The translations under genes and the position numbers were made by a program. From positions 62,076 to 126,075 of the forward strand of contig MKTN01000012.1 in the NCBI GenBank assembly GCA_001898235.1: DNA of 64,000 nucleotides, in the 5' to 3' direction. Positions 36,212 through 45,894 of the stretch are shown here, piece by piece. The notes below the pieces were generated by a model that was not told the DNA's origin, made no database searches, and was given only the letters and a program-made list of their open reading frames with translations. The stretch's first letter is position 1; the number at the start of each line of letters is the position of its first letter. Source of the stretch: Gammaproteobacteria bacterium 39-13 (lineage in GTDB: Bacteria; Pseudomonadota; Gammaproteobacteria; Berkiellales; Berkiellaceae).

Positions 36212-36976
36212 ATGATTAGAATTGAAGGGAATCATCCTACTTTACAGTTAAAAGATAAAGTACAGGAAATTTGCACTCATTTTTTAGCACAACACGGCTT
36301 TAACTATTTTCAATATCTTCGTTGCAATAAGGATGGCTCTTGCAGTTTATTAACCAATGAAACGGGTTTGTTTGAATCATTTTCGCAGATGCCTGCGATC
36401 CCCTTAATTTATTCTTCTTATACTGAAGAGCATGAAAAATTACATTCTTATTGGTTTTTATGGGATGAAGAATTACCTGCATTCCCTGTTAATTTTGCAA
36501 GAGAAAAATTCAATCTCCATCATGGCTTAACTTTAGTAAGGCGCGCTAAAGACTATTATGACATGATAGCAGTGGCTTTGCCCGAGCAAAGAAGAAATAT
36601 TACTTCATTTTATTTAACCAAACATAAGATCATCGAACAATTTATTAATCGTTTTGATAAAACCCAACATGACTTAATTCAGCATATTAATAAAAACCCT
36701 TTAGTTTTACCTACGCCAAATCGAGATGAAAATTATCGCAAAATGTGTTTGAGTCATGGACGTATTGAAATACTGGGGCGGCACGGTGCTTTTTATATTA
36801 CCGCAAGAGAACTTACTTGCCTAAGATTACTCTTACAGGGCGCAACAAGTAAGGAAATTGCGCAGGTGCTTCATTTATCACATCGGACAGTAGAAACCTA
36901 TTTTAATCGCATTAAATTACGTTCAGGCGTGGTATCTAGAGCGGGCTTGGCAGATTTAATTTCAATTTGTCCGTAA
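36212..36976 (+). CDS. LuxR-family transcriptional regulator
   Basis: 254 residues. The C-terminal GerE/LuxR helix-turn-helix is clear: ARELTCLRLLLQGATSKEIA, then QVLHLSHRTVETYFNRIKLR, about 190-240. The N-terminal domain (about 1-170) has no receiver aspartate pattern and no clear autoinducer motif, so the signal is unknown. Similar stand-alone LuxR proteins with this N-terminal type are multiplied in Legionellales. The MFS gene is divergent across about 250 bases, a candidate target. Confidence 0.82.
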   Translation: MIRIEGNHPTLQLKDKVQEICTHFLAQHGFNYFQYLRCNKDGSCSLLTNETGLFESFSQMPAIPLIYSSYTEEHEKLHSYWFLWDEELPAFPVNFAREKFNLHHGLTLVRRAKDYYDMIAVALPEQRRNITSFYLTKHKIIEQFINRFDKTQHDLIQHINKNPLVLPTPNRDENYRKMCLSHGRIEILGRHGAFYITARELTCLRLLLQGATSKEIAQVLHLSHRTVETYFNRIKLRSGVVSRAGLADLISICP

Positions 36977-37043
36977 TCACTACGGACAGTGTGTGAGGAT
37001 TTTTGCCTTTATCATACTCTCATTGCAATGAGAGGAGGCTAAA

Positions 37044-37466
37044 ATGAAATTGCTAGAAAAAACTAAGGCAGCAGAGTTACTTGAACAGTACTGTGAAGCA
37101 TATAAAAAACGAGATCTACCCCTTATCTTTAAACTTTTTACTAAAGATTGTAATGTTTGGGGGACTGCTATTGATGAATATCGCACGGGTTTAAAAGAAT
37201 TGGCAATTCAGCATCAACGTGATTGGGAGCAATCAGATAAAGGCGAAATTAAAATTGTAAGCTGGGTGTCAACACCGCCGGATGCGTTATTTGCAGCGGC
37301 AGTATGCAAAGCGATGATTACCATTGAGGGTAAAGAAAATATTTTTGAGCATTTACGTGGCACTATTGCTATTCGAAAAGAAGAGGGAATATGGAAGATT
37401 TCACATATGCATGCTTCATTTCCTGATTTTAGAAATGTTGAAAATGGATCGTTCCCAACGCCATAG
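37044..37466 (+). CDS. SnoaL-like/DUF4440 (NTF2-fold) protein
   Basis: 140 residues with the cone-like NTF2 fold pattern: LLEQYCEAYKKRDLPLIFKL, FTKDCNVWGTAIDEYRTG, then a set of beta strands ending IRKEEGIWKISHMHASFP. Such proteins include ketosteroid-isomerase-like enzymes and small binding proteins. The catalytic identity cannot be read. A strong GAGGAGG ribosome site lies before the ATG. It follows the LuxR gene by 67 bases on the same strand. Confidence 0.75.
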   Translation: MKLLEKTKAAELLEQYCEAYKKRDLPLIFKLFTKDCNVWGTAIDEYRTGLKELAIQHQRDWEQSDKGEIKIVSWVSTPPDALFAAAVCKAMITIEGKENIFEHLRGTIAIRKEEGIWKISHMHASFPDFRNVENGSFPTP

Positions 37467-37475
37467 ACTGGCTTA

Positions 37476-37504
37476 TAGTAATGCAAGCAAAGCTTGCATT
37501 ACTA
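37476..37504. other. Perfect 13-base inverted repeat
   Basis: TAGTAATGCAAGC-aaa-GCTTGCATTACTA lies ten bases after the SnoaL-like gene. Without a T run it is either a rho-dependent or RNA-stability hairpin, or a mobile palindrome. Confidence 0.6.
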
Positions 37505-37555
37505 CTGACCAATAACTTTTTTCATTTAAAAGAATACAATGCGCGATGAAGCACT

Positions 37556-38206
37556 TTAGTTGATTTGCGCTTTCCATTTTTTGTTCGCTTTAGCACAAGC
37601 TTTAATGCGATTATTAAATTCTTCTTCTGTATATTGGTCTTTATATTGTTCGCGATATTTGAATGCTGCATACACGCCTTGTAGTTGCGCTTTGATTATC
37701 GCTTTACTGTAAGGGCTGAGCGCCGCTGGACGAAGTTGCAAGTAGGTTTTGCTTTCTTCAGCCTCCGCTTTAAGTTCCCTAATTTGAGTTTCAGCAACAC
37801 TAATACGATCGTTGAAATCATCGAGTGATTCTTCACAGCGCATGCTCGGTGTTGGTTGTGCTGATAATTTAGTTTCTGTTGTGACGCTTGGAAGAATGAC
37901 TTGTTTAACTTCACCAGCTTCTTTTGGGCTTTTAACGATAGAAGTAGGTTGTGCAGATATTATTTTTTCACTTGTTACGCTTGCTGACGCGGGTTGTGGT
38001 TCTGTTTTTGTAATTGTAATCATTGCTTTCGCTTTTTGACCAAGTCTTGCATTATGCTCACGGGCACCTTTAAGAATGGAGGGCATTATATTGCCTTCCC
38101 ATAGAGGATTCACTGGGCGTTTTTTTGGGCTTGCGGGCTTTTTCTTGTCTTGCGTTTCAACGGTTGTTGTTGGAGGAGTTGTTGAGTTTGGTCCGTTAGA
38201 AGCCAT
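37556..38206 (-). CDS. Low-complexity basic/helical protein, possible effector
   Basis: 216 residues. The N-terminal 30 residues are Thr/Pro-rich, followed by a lysine cluster DKKKPASPKKRP (about 20-31) that resembles a bipartite nuclear localisation signal. Residues about 60-125 are Ser/Thr/Pro-rich and probably disordered. Residues about 127-216 are helical with coiled-coil character (FNDRISVAETQIRELKAEAE) and end in a charged stretch. There is no Sec signal and I recognise no family. AAGGT precedes the ATG. An effector reaching a host nucleus is a guess from composition only. Confidence 0.5.
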   Translation of the reverse strand: MASNGPNSTTPPTTTVETQDKKKPASPKKRPVNPLWEGNIMPSILKGAREHNARLGQKAKAMITITKTEPQPASASVTSEKIISAQPTSIVKSPKEAGEVKQVILPSVTTETKLSAQPTPSMRCEESLDDFNDRISVAETQIRELKAEAEESKTYLQLRPAALSPYSKAIIKAQLQGVYAAFKYREQYKDQYTEEEFNNRIKACAKANKKWKAQIN

Positions 38207-38361
38207 GCTGTTACCTTATTTTGATAATATATGTTAGTTTTCAAGATTTGGTTTTTTGTCAAAGTCGGGAATTTTAACTTTCTAACTACTTCAAATCAAG
38301 AGCGGTTTTGCATTTTGAGCTGAAACTGATAAGTTGTTTCACGAAGATTTAAGGGAAAAAT

Positions 38362-38838
38362 ATGCAAAAAATAAAGACAGCCATGATCGACAGTTTACCT
38401 AAAGAAATTGAAGAGAAAATGAGTAAAGAACTCATCACTTATGAAAGCGGCCATGGAATAGACGTTAATTATAAACCCTTTTCAATTGTATTAAGCGATG
38501 ATCAAGATAATACCATTGGTGTTTTAAATGCATTTACCGCATTTGCGGAAATTTATGTTGATGATCTTTGGGTAGACAGCCGCTACCGTGGTCAAGGATA
38601 TGGTAGAAAATTATTACAAGCATTAGAAGATCATTTTAAAGGGAAAGGATTTAATAACATTAATTTAGTCACTAGCGCATTTCAGGCGCCAGATTTTTAT
38701 CAAAAATGTGGTTTTCAAGTTGAATTCGTCAGGAAAAATTATAAGAATCCCAAATTGACCAAAACTTTTTTAATTAAATATTTCAATGAAAAAGTTGAAA
38801 CCCAAGGCATTTTAAAGGAAATGAATACTCCAACATGA
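38362..38838 (+). CDS. GNAT family N-acetyltransferase
   Basis: 158 residues. The GNAT core is visible: AEIYVDDLWVDSRYRGQGYG carries the acetyl-CoA loop RGQGYG (about 75-80), then LLQALEDHF and the C-terminal APDFYQKCGFQVE. The substrate is not predictable. Its stop overlaps the ATG of the next gene (ATGA), so it is probably coupled to the following APH-type kinase; paired modifications of one small molecule are conceivable. Confidence 0.85.
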   Translation: MQKIKTAMIDSLPKEIEEKMSKELITYESGHGIDVNYKPFSIVLSDDQDNTIGVLNAFTAFAEIYVDDLWVDSRYRGQGYGRKLLQALEDHFKGKGFNNINLVTSAFQAPDFYQKCGFQVEFVRKNYKNPKLTKTFLIKYFNEKVETQGILKEMNTPT

Positions 38839-39830
38839 CTTTTAAACAAAATTGGGAAAAAACAAATCAGCGATTCTCATTACCGCAAGAGAAATTAATG
38901 GCAATGGTGGCACAAGCCTATCCTGGAAGTCAGCTTTTACAATATGAGATCATTGAGGGCGGTTGCGCTAATTTAAATATCAAAGTATGGCTTGAAAATG
39001 AAACTCAGCCTCTTATTCTCAGGGTTTATTTGCGTGATAAAGCCGCTGCTTTTCGTGAGCAGAAATTAGCTATTCTTCTGCACAAAACAATACCCATCCC
39101 CCAAGTTTATTTTATAGGTGATGAGGGCGAATATCGTTTTGCAATAATGGAATACAGAGAAGGTATTACATTGCGTGAGTTGCTTTTAGGCAATAAGCCT
39201 TATGATATGGGGAGTATCATGTACGAAGTAGGGCAGGTTTTAGCGAAGCTTCAAGCGAATCAGTTTATAAGATCTGGAATGTTTGATGAAAATTTAAAAG
39301 TAGCTGAATTCATTATTCCTGCAGACTACATGACGTTTGCAACGTTATGTTTAACCCATCCCAGGGTTGTTGAAACGCTAGGGGATGAAATTATTGCAAA
39401 GCTTCGCTTCTATTTTGAAAAATATAATGTTTATTTTCCCAATGAAGATCAGCATCATTTAGTGCATGCAGACTTTGATCCGGCTAATATTTTAGTTGTG
39501 AACAGGCAGGGAAAATGGCAAATCAGCGCTATTTTGGATTGGGAATTTGCTTTTTCGAGCTCTAGTTTGTGGGATGTTGCCAATATGTTACGTTATTCTC
39601 ATCATTTGCCTGATACTTTTGAAAAGGCCTTTCTTCAAGGTCTATGCCAAAATGGAGTTGAGTTAATCGAAAATTGGCGGATCTGCATTTATCTTTTAAA
39701 CTGCCTTTCTCTTTTAGATTGTCTCGTACGCTCTTCTTTTGAAAATCAGCCCAATCAATGTAAAGATATTTGCCAATTAATTGCGTATTTTGTTGATAGT
39801 TTGGCAAAAATAACAGTCACAAATGTATAA
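38835..39830 (+). CDS. APH-family small-molecule kinase
   Basis: 331 residues. The aminoglycoside-phosphotransferase fold is complete: LILRVYLRDKAAAFREQKLA in the N-lobe, catalytic loop LVHADFDPANILV (about 211-223) with His, Asp and Asn all present, and Mg motif ILDWEFAF (about 236-243). Family members phosphorylate aminoglycosides, choline, homoserine or related alcohols. It is translationally coupled to the upstream GNAT gene. Compare the paralog-like gene at 32194, whose catalytic His is Gln. Confidence 0.85.
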   Translation: MTFKQNWEKTNQRFSLPQEKLMAMVAQAYPGSQLLQYEIIEGGCANLNIKVWLENETQPLILRVYLRDKAAAFREQKLAILLHKTIPIPQVYFIGDEGEYRFAIMEYREGITLRELLLGNKPYDMGSIMYEVGQVLAKLQANQFIRSGMFDENLKVAEFIIPADYMTFATLCLTHPRVVETLGDEIIAKLRFYFEKYNVYFPNEDQHHLVHADFDPANILVVNRQGKWQISAILDWEFAFSSSSLWDVANMLRYSHHLPDTFEKAFLQGLCQNGVELIENWRICIYLLNCLSLLDCLVRSSFENQPNQCKDICQLIAYFVDSLAKITVTNV

Positions 39831-39944
39831 CATATAAAGTGAGTAAAAATTTACTATTTTGGCTGGCATCTCAAGTGTATTTATTCAATTATACTACACC
39901 CTCTCAAGATTTGATGATGAAATATAATGATAGAGGTTTCAGAA

Positions 39945-40547
39945 ATGATAAATTTTTTTAAAAAGCCAGAAGTAAAAAAATCGCTGCAGATTGCAGGGCA
40001 AGTAACAGGTGCAGGTCTCATCGGTACAGCCTTTTTCTATAGCGGTTATCTTGATGTAGCTGTATTGTTGTTAGCTAAAGCTGGTGTGGTAGTTGTGGCA
40101 GGATCTGTTGCTACACAAGTTGCGATTTGTGCTGGGGTTGGTATTGCGGCGATGTCCCTTATGAATGCAGCGTGGTTCTTGGGCAAAAGCGTTTATCAAT
40201 GGTTCACCCCAAAGACAGATTTTCAAAAATATATGGAGAAAGGAGTGGAATATATAGAAAACATAAAGAAGTTAGAAGATAAGGCAACAGATTGTAAGAC
40301 TATTATTAAGACTTTTAATAGTCTTCTTATGAAAGCAGAAAAGCCCAATTTTGATGAAAAAGGCATGTTGACCAAAGAAGGACAGCCAGTACGAAATTAC
40401 CTAGAAGTGCTTCGTTGGAAGGAAAAAAGACTAGCACAAATTGTCGGTACTTCGAATAAACGGGAGCGTGCCGCATTGAAAGTAGAAGTAACGGAAAAAG
40501 CAAAACATAAATTGGAAAAGCCTTCTAAGAAACCTATGTTTGGTTAA
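39945..40547 (+). CDS. Two-helix membrane protein, unrecognised
   Basis: 200 residues from the ATG at 39945, which has AGAGG eight bases upstream; an in-frame ATG at 39927 lacks a ribosome site. Two long hydrophobic, Gly/Ala/Val-rich segments (about 15-45 and 47-80) form a hairpin. A helical, lysine-rich cytoplasmic tail follows (KNIKKLEDKATDCKT-like, then KRERAALKVEVTEKAKHKLE). The composition resembles membrane-inserting effector or toxin-like proteins, but no family is recognised. Confidence 0.5.
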   Translation: MINFFKKPEVKKSLQIAGQVTGAGLIGTAFFYSGYLDVAVLLLAKAGVVVVAGSVATQVAICAGVGIAAMSLMNAAWFLGKSVYQWFTPKTDFQKYMEKGVEYIENIKKLEDKATDCKTIIKTFNSLLMKAEKPNFDEKGMLTKEGQPVRNYLEVLRWKEKRLAQIVGTSNKRERAALKVEVTEKAKHKLEKPSKKPMFG

Positions 40548-40638
40548 GATTTCGCTGCCATTGTCTTATTTTGATGATGACAGCGATTCATTTTTTTCCC
40601 CTCCTTTGCAATCTATTTTCTAGACGTCGGCATTTCAA

Positions 40639-40726
40639 GTGAACGAAAATTCACATTAAACCGCTACCATTTCTTTTGCAAAATTGTCTATTTTACCTTG
40701 ACGTGAATAGTCGTTCACCTTAAAAT
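40639..40726 (+). promoter_or_regulatory. Promoter with a pair of mutually inverted 16-base palindromic sites
   Basis: Site A, GTGAACGAAAATTCAC (40639-40654), and site B, GTGAATAGTCGTTCAC (40703-40718), are inverted copies of one another matching at 14 of 16 bases. Each is itself nearly palindromic. Site B sits between TTGACG (40699-40704) and TAAAAT (40721-40726), a 16-base-spaced promoter. Two operators 64 bases apart suggest a dimeric repressor with looping, controlling the peptide genes downstream. Confidence 0.6.
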
Positions 40727-40764
40727 TGTTTTTTTAATTGTTCACTAAATAACTGGTGATTGAA

Positions 40765-41091
40765 ATGAGAGAATTAGCATTGAATGAATTGAATCAAATA
40801 AGCGGGGCCCTTTCTGCTTTTGAAATTTGTTCAGAAACAGGTGGTTTCATTGGTGGAGTTACCGCCGCATCGCTGGCAGTAGGCGGCGGAATTGTGGTTT
40901 TAGCAGGGTTAATGGTAGCAGGGTTGGCGGATCCACAAATTGGTGAGTTTATTATGACGACGGCAGAAATGGGTGGTCGATCCGGATATGCTGTTGGTTG
41001 GACAGCAGGTGCTGCGGTTGGCTTAACAATTGATGGTGGTATTTATGCTGGAAGCTATGTTTATGAGCAAATTCGTGCACGATGTGCTTAA
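40765..41091 (+). CDS. Bacteriocin-like peptide with GG-type leader, peptide 1
   Basis: 108 residues from the ATG at 40765; a GTG three codons upstream is less likely. The N-terminus MRELALNELNQISGA matches the double-glycine leader pattern (M-x4-L-x2-LxxIxGG/GA). The remainder is Gly/Ala-rich and hydrophobic, with GG and GxxxG repeats (GGFIGGVTAASLAVGGGIVV, GWTAGAAVGLTIDGGIYAG), like class II bacteriocins or other peptides exported by peptidase-containing ABC transporters. No such transporter gene is nearby. It is the first gene after the paired operator. Confidence 0.6.
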   Translation: MRELALNELNQISGALSAFEICSETGGFIGGVTAASLAVGGGIVVLAGLMVAGLADPQIGEFIMTTAEMGGRSGYAVGWTAGAAVGLTIDGGIYAGSYVYEQIRARCA

Positions 41092-41129
41092 CATGAAAAA
41101 CAGGTAGGCTAACTCAATAGGTGAATGCG

Positions 41130-41348
41130 ATGAAACAATTATCTTTAAGCGAATTACAGCAAGTAAGTGGTGGCTCAACTGATGCATCGAGTGTTGTTGA
41201 GAACCAGACCTATGCAGTAGGAACAATGTTAATTACTATCCATCCTCAAGGCGACGCGACTATCTCTGTGGTTGATGAAACTAACACGTTTATCGAATGC
41301 AAGATTAGCAAAGAAACGGTAGATCAGCTGATTGCATACCAGGTTTAA
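41130..41348 (+). CDS. Small peptide with double-glycine leader, peptide 2
   Basis: 72 residues from the ATG at 41130 with AGGTG eight bases upstream. The leader MKQLSLSELQQVSGG is a textbook double-glycine type. The mature part (about 57 residues) is Thr/Val/Ile-rich with one Cys (FIECKIS) and a YAVGTMLITIHPQGDATISV beta-like stretch, so it is unlike peptide 1. The two leaders share the pattern M-x-L-x-L-x-E/N-L-x-Q-x-SG, which implies the same processing machinery. The pair is 38 bases apart on one transcript. Confidence 0.6.
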   Translation: MKQLSLSELQQVSGGSTDASSVVENQTYAVGTMLITIHPQGDATISVVDETNTFIECKISKETVDQLIAYQV

Positions 41349-41370
41349 ATTAACATGCAATTTATAGAGT

Positions 41371-41409
41371 GCTGGATTTAATGCTGATATTTTCAAAATT
41401 AAATCCAGC
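41371..41409 (+). terminator. Hairpin after the peptide genes
   Basis: GCTGGATTTAAT and ATTAAATCCAGC form a perfect 12-base stem with a 15-base loop, 22 bases after the peptide 2 stop. It has no strong T run. Confidence 0.5.
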
Positions 41410-41607
41410 GTGATTCAAATTTATTTACTTGCTTAACCATTATTCATCTCTTTTTCTCTCAGTTATCACCTTCCACCCTAAGCTAACTTACTGTATAGTG
41501 GGTATGTAACCGCATTTTTTGTCATGCGAGACTTTTTCTCGTATGCTTTTGAGCTTTTACGCTTTAAATTTATTAGAGACATAAAACATAGTGGCAAAAG
41601 GTGTAAT

Positions 41608-43524
41608 ATGCCGATCGTGACATTGCCAGATGGCAGCCAAAAAAGTTTTGAACAAGCTGTTACTGTATACCAGGTAGCAGAAAGTATTGGAAAAGGGTTA
41701 GCCAACGCAGCGCTTGCTGGAAAAGTGAATGGCAAGCCTGTTGATACGTCTTATCTTATAGAGGAAGATAGCCAACTTGTTATCGTCACTGAAAAGGACA
41801 AAGATGGTTTAGAGGTTTTGCGTCATTCATGCGCACATTTATTAGCGCACGCTATAAAGTCTATTTATCCGCAAGCACAAGTGACGATTGGTCCAGTGAT
41901 TGAAGATGGTTTTTACTATGATATTGCTTTTGGCCGTCCTTTTACACCGGAAGACTTAGCGCTTTTTGAAGAAAAAATGGCAGAGATTGCCAAAGCAGAT
42001 CTTCCCGTATCTCGACATCTTATTTCTCGTGATGATGCTATTGCCAAATTTAAGGCAATGGGTGAGCACTATAAAGTGCAAATTATCCAAGATATTCCCG
42101 CATCAGAAAATCTGACCTTTTATCAAGAAGGTGATTTTATTGATTTATGTCGAGGTCCGCATGTGCCAAGTACCGGTAAAATCAAGGCTTTTAAATTATT
42201 AAAAGTAGCGGGAGCTTATTGGCGGGGCGATCAGAAAAATGAAATGCTACAACGTGTGTATGGTACGGCATGGGCAAATAAAAAAGATCTCGATGCTTAT
42301 TTATATCGTTTAGAAGAAGCCGAGAAGCGAGATCACCGTAAACTTGCTAAGAAGTATGATCTTTTTCATATGCAAGAAGAAGCGCCGGGCATGGTATTTT
42401 GGCATCCTAAGGGCTGGGTGATTTACCAACAAATTGAGCAATATGTGAGAAATTTAATTTCACAACATGGCTACCAAGAAGTACGCACACCTCAGGTGGT
42501 TGATAAAAGTTTGTGGGAACGATCCGGCCACTGGGAAATGTTTCATGCCAATATGTTTACCGTAGAGTCTGATGAACGAATTTTTGCGGTTAAACCGATG
42601 AATTGTCCTTGTCATGTGCAAATTTACAATCAGGGTATCAAGAGCTATCGCGATCTTCCTATTCGTTTAGCAGAATTTGGTTCTTGTCATCGAAATGAGC
42701 CTTCAGGGGCGTTGCATGGCATTATGCGTACACGTAATTTCGTACAAGATGATGCGCATATTTTTTGTACTGAAGATCAAATTCAAAGCGAAGTTGCTGA
42801 ATTTATTGATTTGCTTTTCAAGGTCTATTCAGATTTTGGTTTTAAAGATGTACTTATCAAGCTTTCGACCAGGCCTGAACATCGTGTGGGCTCTGATGAA
42901 ATTTGGGATAAAGCAGAGAAATCGCTAGAAGATGCATTGAATGCCAAAGGGTTGGCTTGGGAGTTGCATCCTGGTGAGGGGGCATTTTATGGTCCTAAAA
43001 TTGAATTCTCTTTACGAGACTGTATGGGACGAGTATGGCAGTGTGGAACGGTGCAGGTAGATTTTTCTATGCCTGTGAGGTTAGGTGCTGAGTATGTAGC
43101 AGAGGATGGCTCCAGGCAGATCCCTGTGATGGTGCATCGAGCAATTTTGGGATCGCTAGAGAGATTTATCGGGATCCTGATTGAAGAACATGCTGGAAAT
43201 TTCCCGACTTGGTTAGCTCCAATTCAAGTTGCTGTGCTAAATATCACTCAAAATCAAGCCGCTTATGCAGAAAAAGTAGCTGAAGAGTTAAAAACAAAGG
43301 GTATTAGGGCTCTTACTGACTTGAGAAACGAGAAGATAGGGTTTAAAATTCGCGAGCACACTGTACAGCGTGTTCCTTATCTCGTGGTGATAGGCGATCG
43401 TGAAGTTGAACAACAAACTGTCACTATCAGAACGCGAGAAGGTAAAGATTTAGGAAGTATGACGCTAAATGAGTTTGAAGATAAACTCATTTCTGAGTGC
43501 AAAACCAAAGCAGTGAACTCATAG
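41608..43524 (+). CDS. thrS: Threonyl-tRNA synthetase
   Basis: 638 residues from the ATG at 41608, with AAAAGGTG upstream; a longer frame from 41524 would add 28 atypical residues. Domain order: TGS (1-62, [11 protein letters not shown]), editing/SAD domain with [10 protein letters not shown] (about 74-83), class II catalytic core with [10 protein letters not shown] (about 330-339) and [10 protein letters not shown], and an anticodon-binding domain from about 540. Zinc-binding Cys and His residues are present. It charges tRNA-Thr and edits Ser-tRNA-Thr. It is first in the thrS-infC-rpmI-rplT cluster. Confidence 0.95.
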   Translation: MPIVTLPDGSQKSFEQAVTVYQVAESIGKGLANAALAGKVNGKPVDTSYLIEEDSQLVIVTEKDKDGLEVLRHSCAHLLAHAIKSIYPQAQVTIGPVIEDGFYYDIAFGRPFTPEDLALFEEKMAEIAKADLPVSRHLISRDDAIAKFKAMGEHYKVQIIQDIPASENLTFYQEGDFIDLCRGPHVPSTGKIKAFKLLKVAGAYWRGDQKNEMLQRVYGTAWANKKDLDAYLYRLEEAEKRDHRKLAKKYDLFHMQEEAPGMVFWHPKGWVIYQQIEQYVRNLISQHGYQEVRTPQVVDKSLWERSGHWEMFHANMFTVESDERIFAVKPMNCPCHVQIYNQGIKSYRDLPIRLAEFGSCHRNEPSGALHGIMRTRNFVQDDAHIFCTEDQIQSEVAEFIDLLFKVYSDFGFKDVLIKLSTRPEHRVGSDEIWDKAEKSLEDALNAKGLAWELHPGEGAFYGPKIEFSLRDCMGRVWQCGTVQVDFSMPVRLGAEYVAEDGSRQIPVMVHRAILGSLERFIGILIEEHAGNFPTWLAPIQVAVLNITQNQAAYAEKVAEELKTKGIRALTDLRNEKIGFKIREHTVQRVPYLVVIGDREVEQQTVTIRTREGKDLGSMTLNEFEDKLISECKTKAVNS

Positions 43525-43536
43525 GGAGGAATAACT

Positions 43537-44070
43537 ATTAATACAACGAAAAAATCGAGAGTTCGTGTTAACGATGCCATAACGGCACAAATGGTACGCC
43601 TTGTTGACCCGGATGGGACAATGGAAGGTTTGGGGGCAGGGGCTCATACAGGAATAATGAGTCGACGCGATGCGCAGCGTAAAGCTGAGCTTTTAGGGTT
43701 AGACTTGGTGGAAGTTTCACCAAATGCTGATCCTCCCGTAGTACGTGTAATGGATTTCGGTAAATTCCAGTTTGATGAAAAGAAAACGAAGAAGAAACAG
43801 AAAATCCAAAAAATTAAAGAAATTAAACTACGTCCAGTGACGGACGAAGGGGATTATAAGGTTAAACTACGCAACCTTATTTCCTTCTTAGAGCGTGGAG
43901 ATAAAGTTAAAGTTACCATTCGCTTTAAAGGTCGGGAAATCACTCATAAAGAATTGGGTAGCCGTCTTTTAGAAAGAATTAAAGCAGATATCGAAGGCAT
44001 TGGTGTGATAGATCAAGAACCAAAGCTTGAAGGTCGTCAGCTGGTAATGATTATTTCTCCTAAAAAATAA
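43537..44070 (+). CDS. infC: Translation initiation factor IF-3 with ATT start codon
   Basis: 177 residues. The frame runs upstream of the first ATG (43591) to an ATT at 43537 placed seven bases after GGGAGG. The N-terminal residues encoded there (TTKKSRVRVNDAITAQMVRL) are the conserved IF-3 N-terminus, so ATT is the true start, as in other bacteria where AUU allows IF-3 to repress itself. The IF3-N domain with MSRRDAQRKAELLGLDLVEV and the IF3-C domain with IRFKGREITHKELG are complete. It keeps 30S subunits dissociated and proofreads initiation. Confidence 0.95.
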   Translation: MNTTKKSRVRVNDAITAQMVRLVDPDGTMEGLGAGAHTGIMSRRDAQRKAELLGLDLVEVSPNADPPVVRVMDFGKFQFDEKKTKKKQKIQKIKEIKLRPVTDEGDYKVKLRNLISFLERGDKVKVTIRFKGREITHKELGSRLLERIKADIEGIGVIDQEPKLEGRQLVMIISPKK

Positions 44071-44098
44071 ACATTTAAAATTTAATGCGGAGTTATAA

Positions 44099-44305
44099 AT
44101 GGGCGCTAAGTATAAATTAAAGACGAACCGTGGGGCTGCCAAACGGTTTAAAAAAACTGGCACCGGCAAAATTCGTTTTCGCCGTGCTAATCGAAATCAC
44201 ATAAAAACCAAACAATCTACGAAGCGTGTACGTAATGCCAGAAGAAATGGCGTGATGTGTGATAGTGACGCTAAATTAGTTCACCGTATGTTACCTAATG
44301 ACTAA
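44099..44305 (+). CDS. rpmI: 50S ribosomal protein L35
   Basis: 68 residues, the usual length. The conserved KYKLKTNRGAAKRFKKTGTG and the lysine/arginine-rich body are typical of bL35. It lies 28 bases after infC, in the standard infC-rpmI-rplT order. Expression of this unit is often controlled by L20 binding to mRNA; I did not identify that site here. Confidence 0.97.
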   Translation: MGAKYKLKTNRGAAKRFKKTGTGKIRFRRANRNHIKTKQSTKRVRNARRNGVMCDSDAKLVHRMLPND

Positions 44306-44367
44306 CTGCTAACCCAGCATGGGCTAGAAGTTAAGATGTAGATGTGGTTTTTTTGAGGAAATAGATA

Positions 44368-44727
44368 ATGGCAAGAGTTAAGCGTGGCGTACAAGTAAAA
44401 AGACGTCATAAGAAAATTTTAAAACAAGCAAAAGGGTACTACGGCGCCCGTAGTCGCAATTTTAAAACAGCAAACCAAGCAGTATTAAAAGCAGGTCAGT
44501 ACGCTTATCGTGATAGAAAGCAAAGAAAGCGTCAGTTCCGTAGCCTCTGGATTATTCGTATTAATGCTGGTGCACGTGAATGTGGTCTTTCTTATAGCCG
44601 AATGATCGCAGGATTAATCAAAGCGAATATTGAAGTAGATCGTAAAATGTTGGCTGAATTAGCAGTATTTGATAAGCCAGCTTTTGCTAATCTTGCAAAT
44701 CGTGCGAAGGAAGCGTTGGCGGCCTAG
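44368..44727 (+). CDS. rplT: 50S ribosomal protein L20
   Basis: 119 residues, full length. [20 protein letters not shown], then [19 protein letters not shown] are diagnostic of bL20, needed early in 50S assembly, with an RNA-binding globular end near [20 protein letters not shown]. The next gene (pheS) is separated by 142 bases holding hairpins and a terminator. Confidence 0.97.
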   Translation: MARVKRGVQVKRRHKKILKQAKGYYGARSRNFKTANQAVLKAGQYAYRDRKQRKRQFRSLWIIRINAGARECGLSYSRMIAGLIKANIEVDRKMLAELAVFDKPAFANLANRAKEALAA

Positions 44728-44728
44728 C

Positions 44729-45892
<1,164 letters not shown>

Positions 45893-45894
45893 TC

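Noticed and set aside
41524-41607. Upstream extension of thrS by 28 residues
   Set aside because: The residues do not match the ThrRS N-terminus, and the ATG at 41608 has a good ribosome site followed directly by the TGS domain.
43591-44070. infC starting at the first ATG
   Set aside because: It would remove 18 conserved N-terminal residues; the ATT at 43537 with GGGAGG upstream is the family-typical start.
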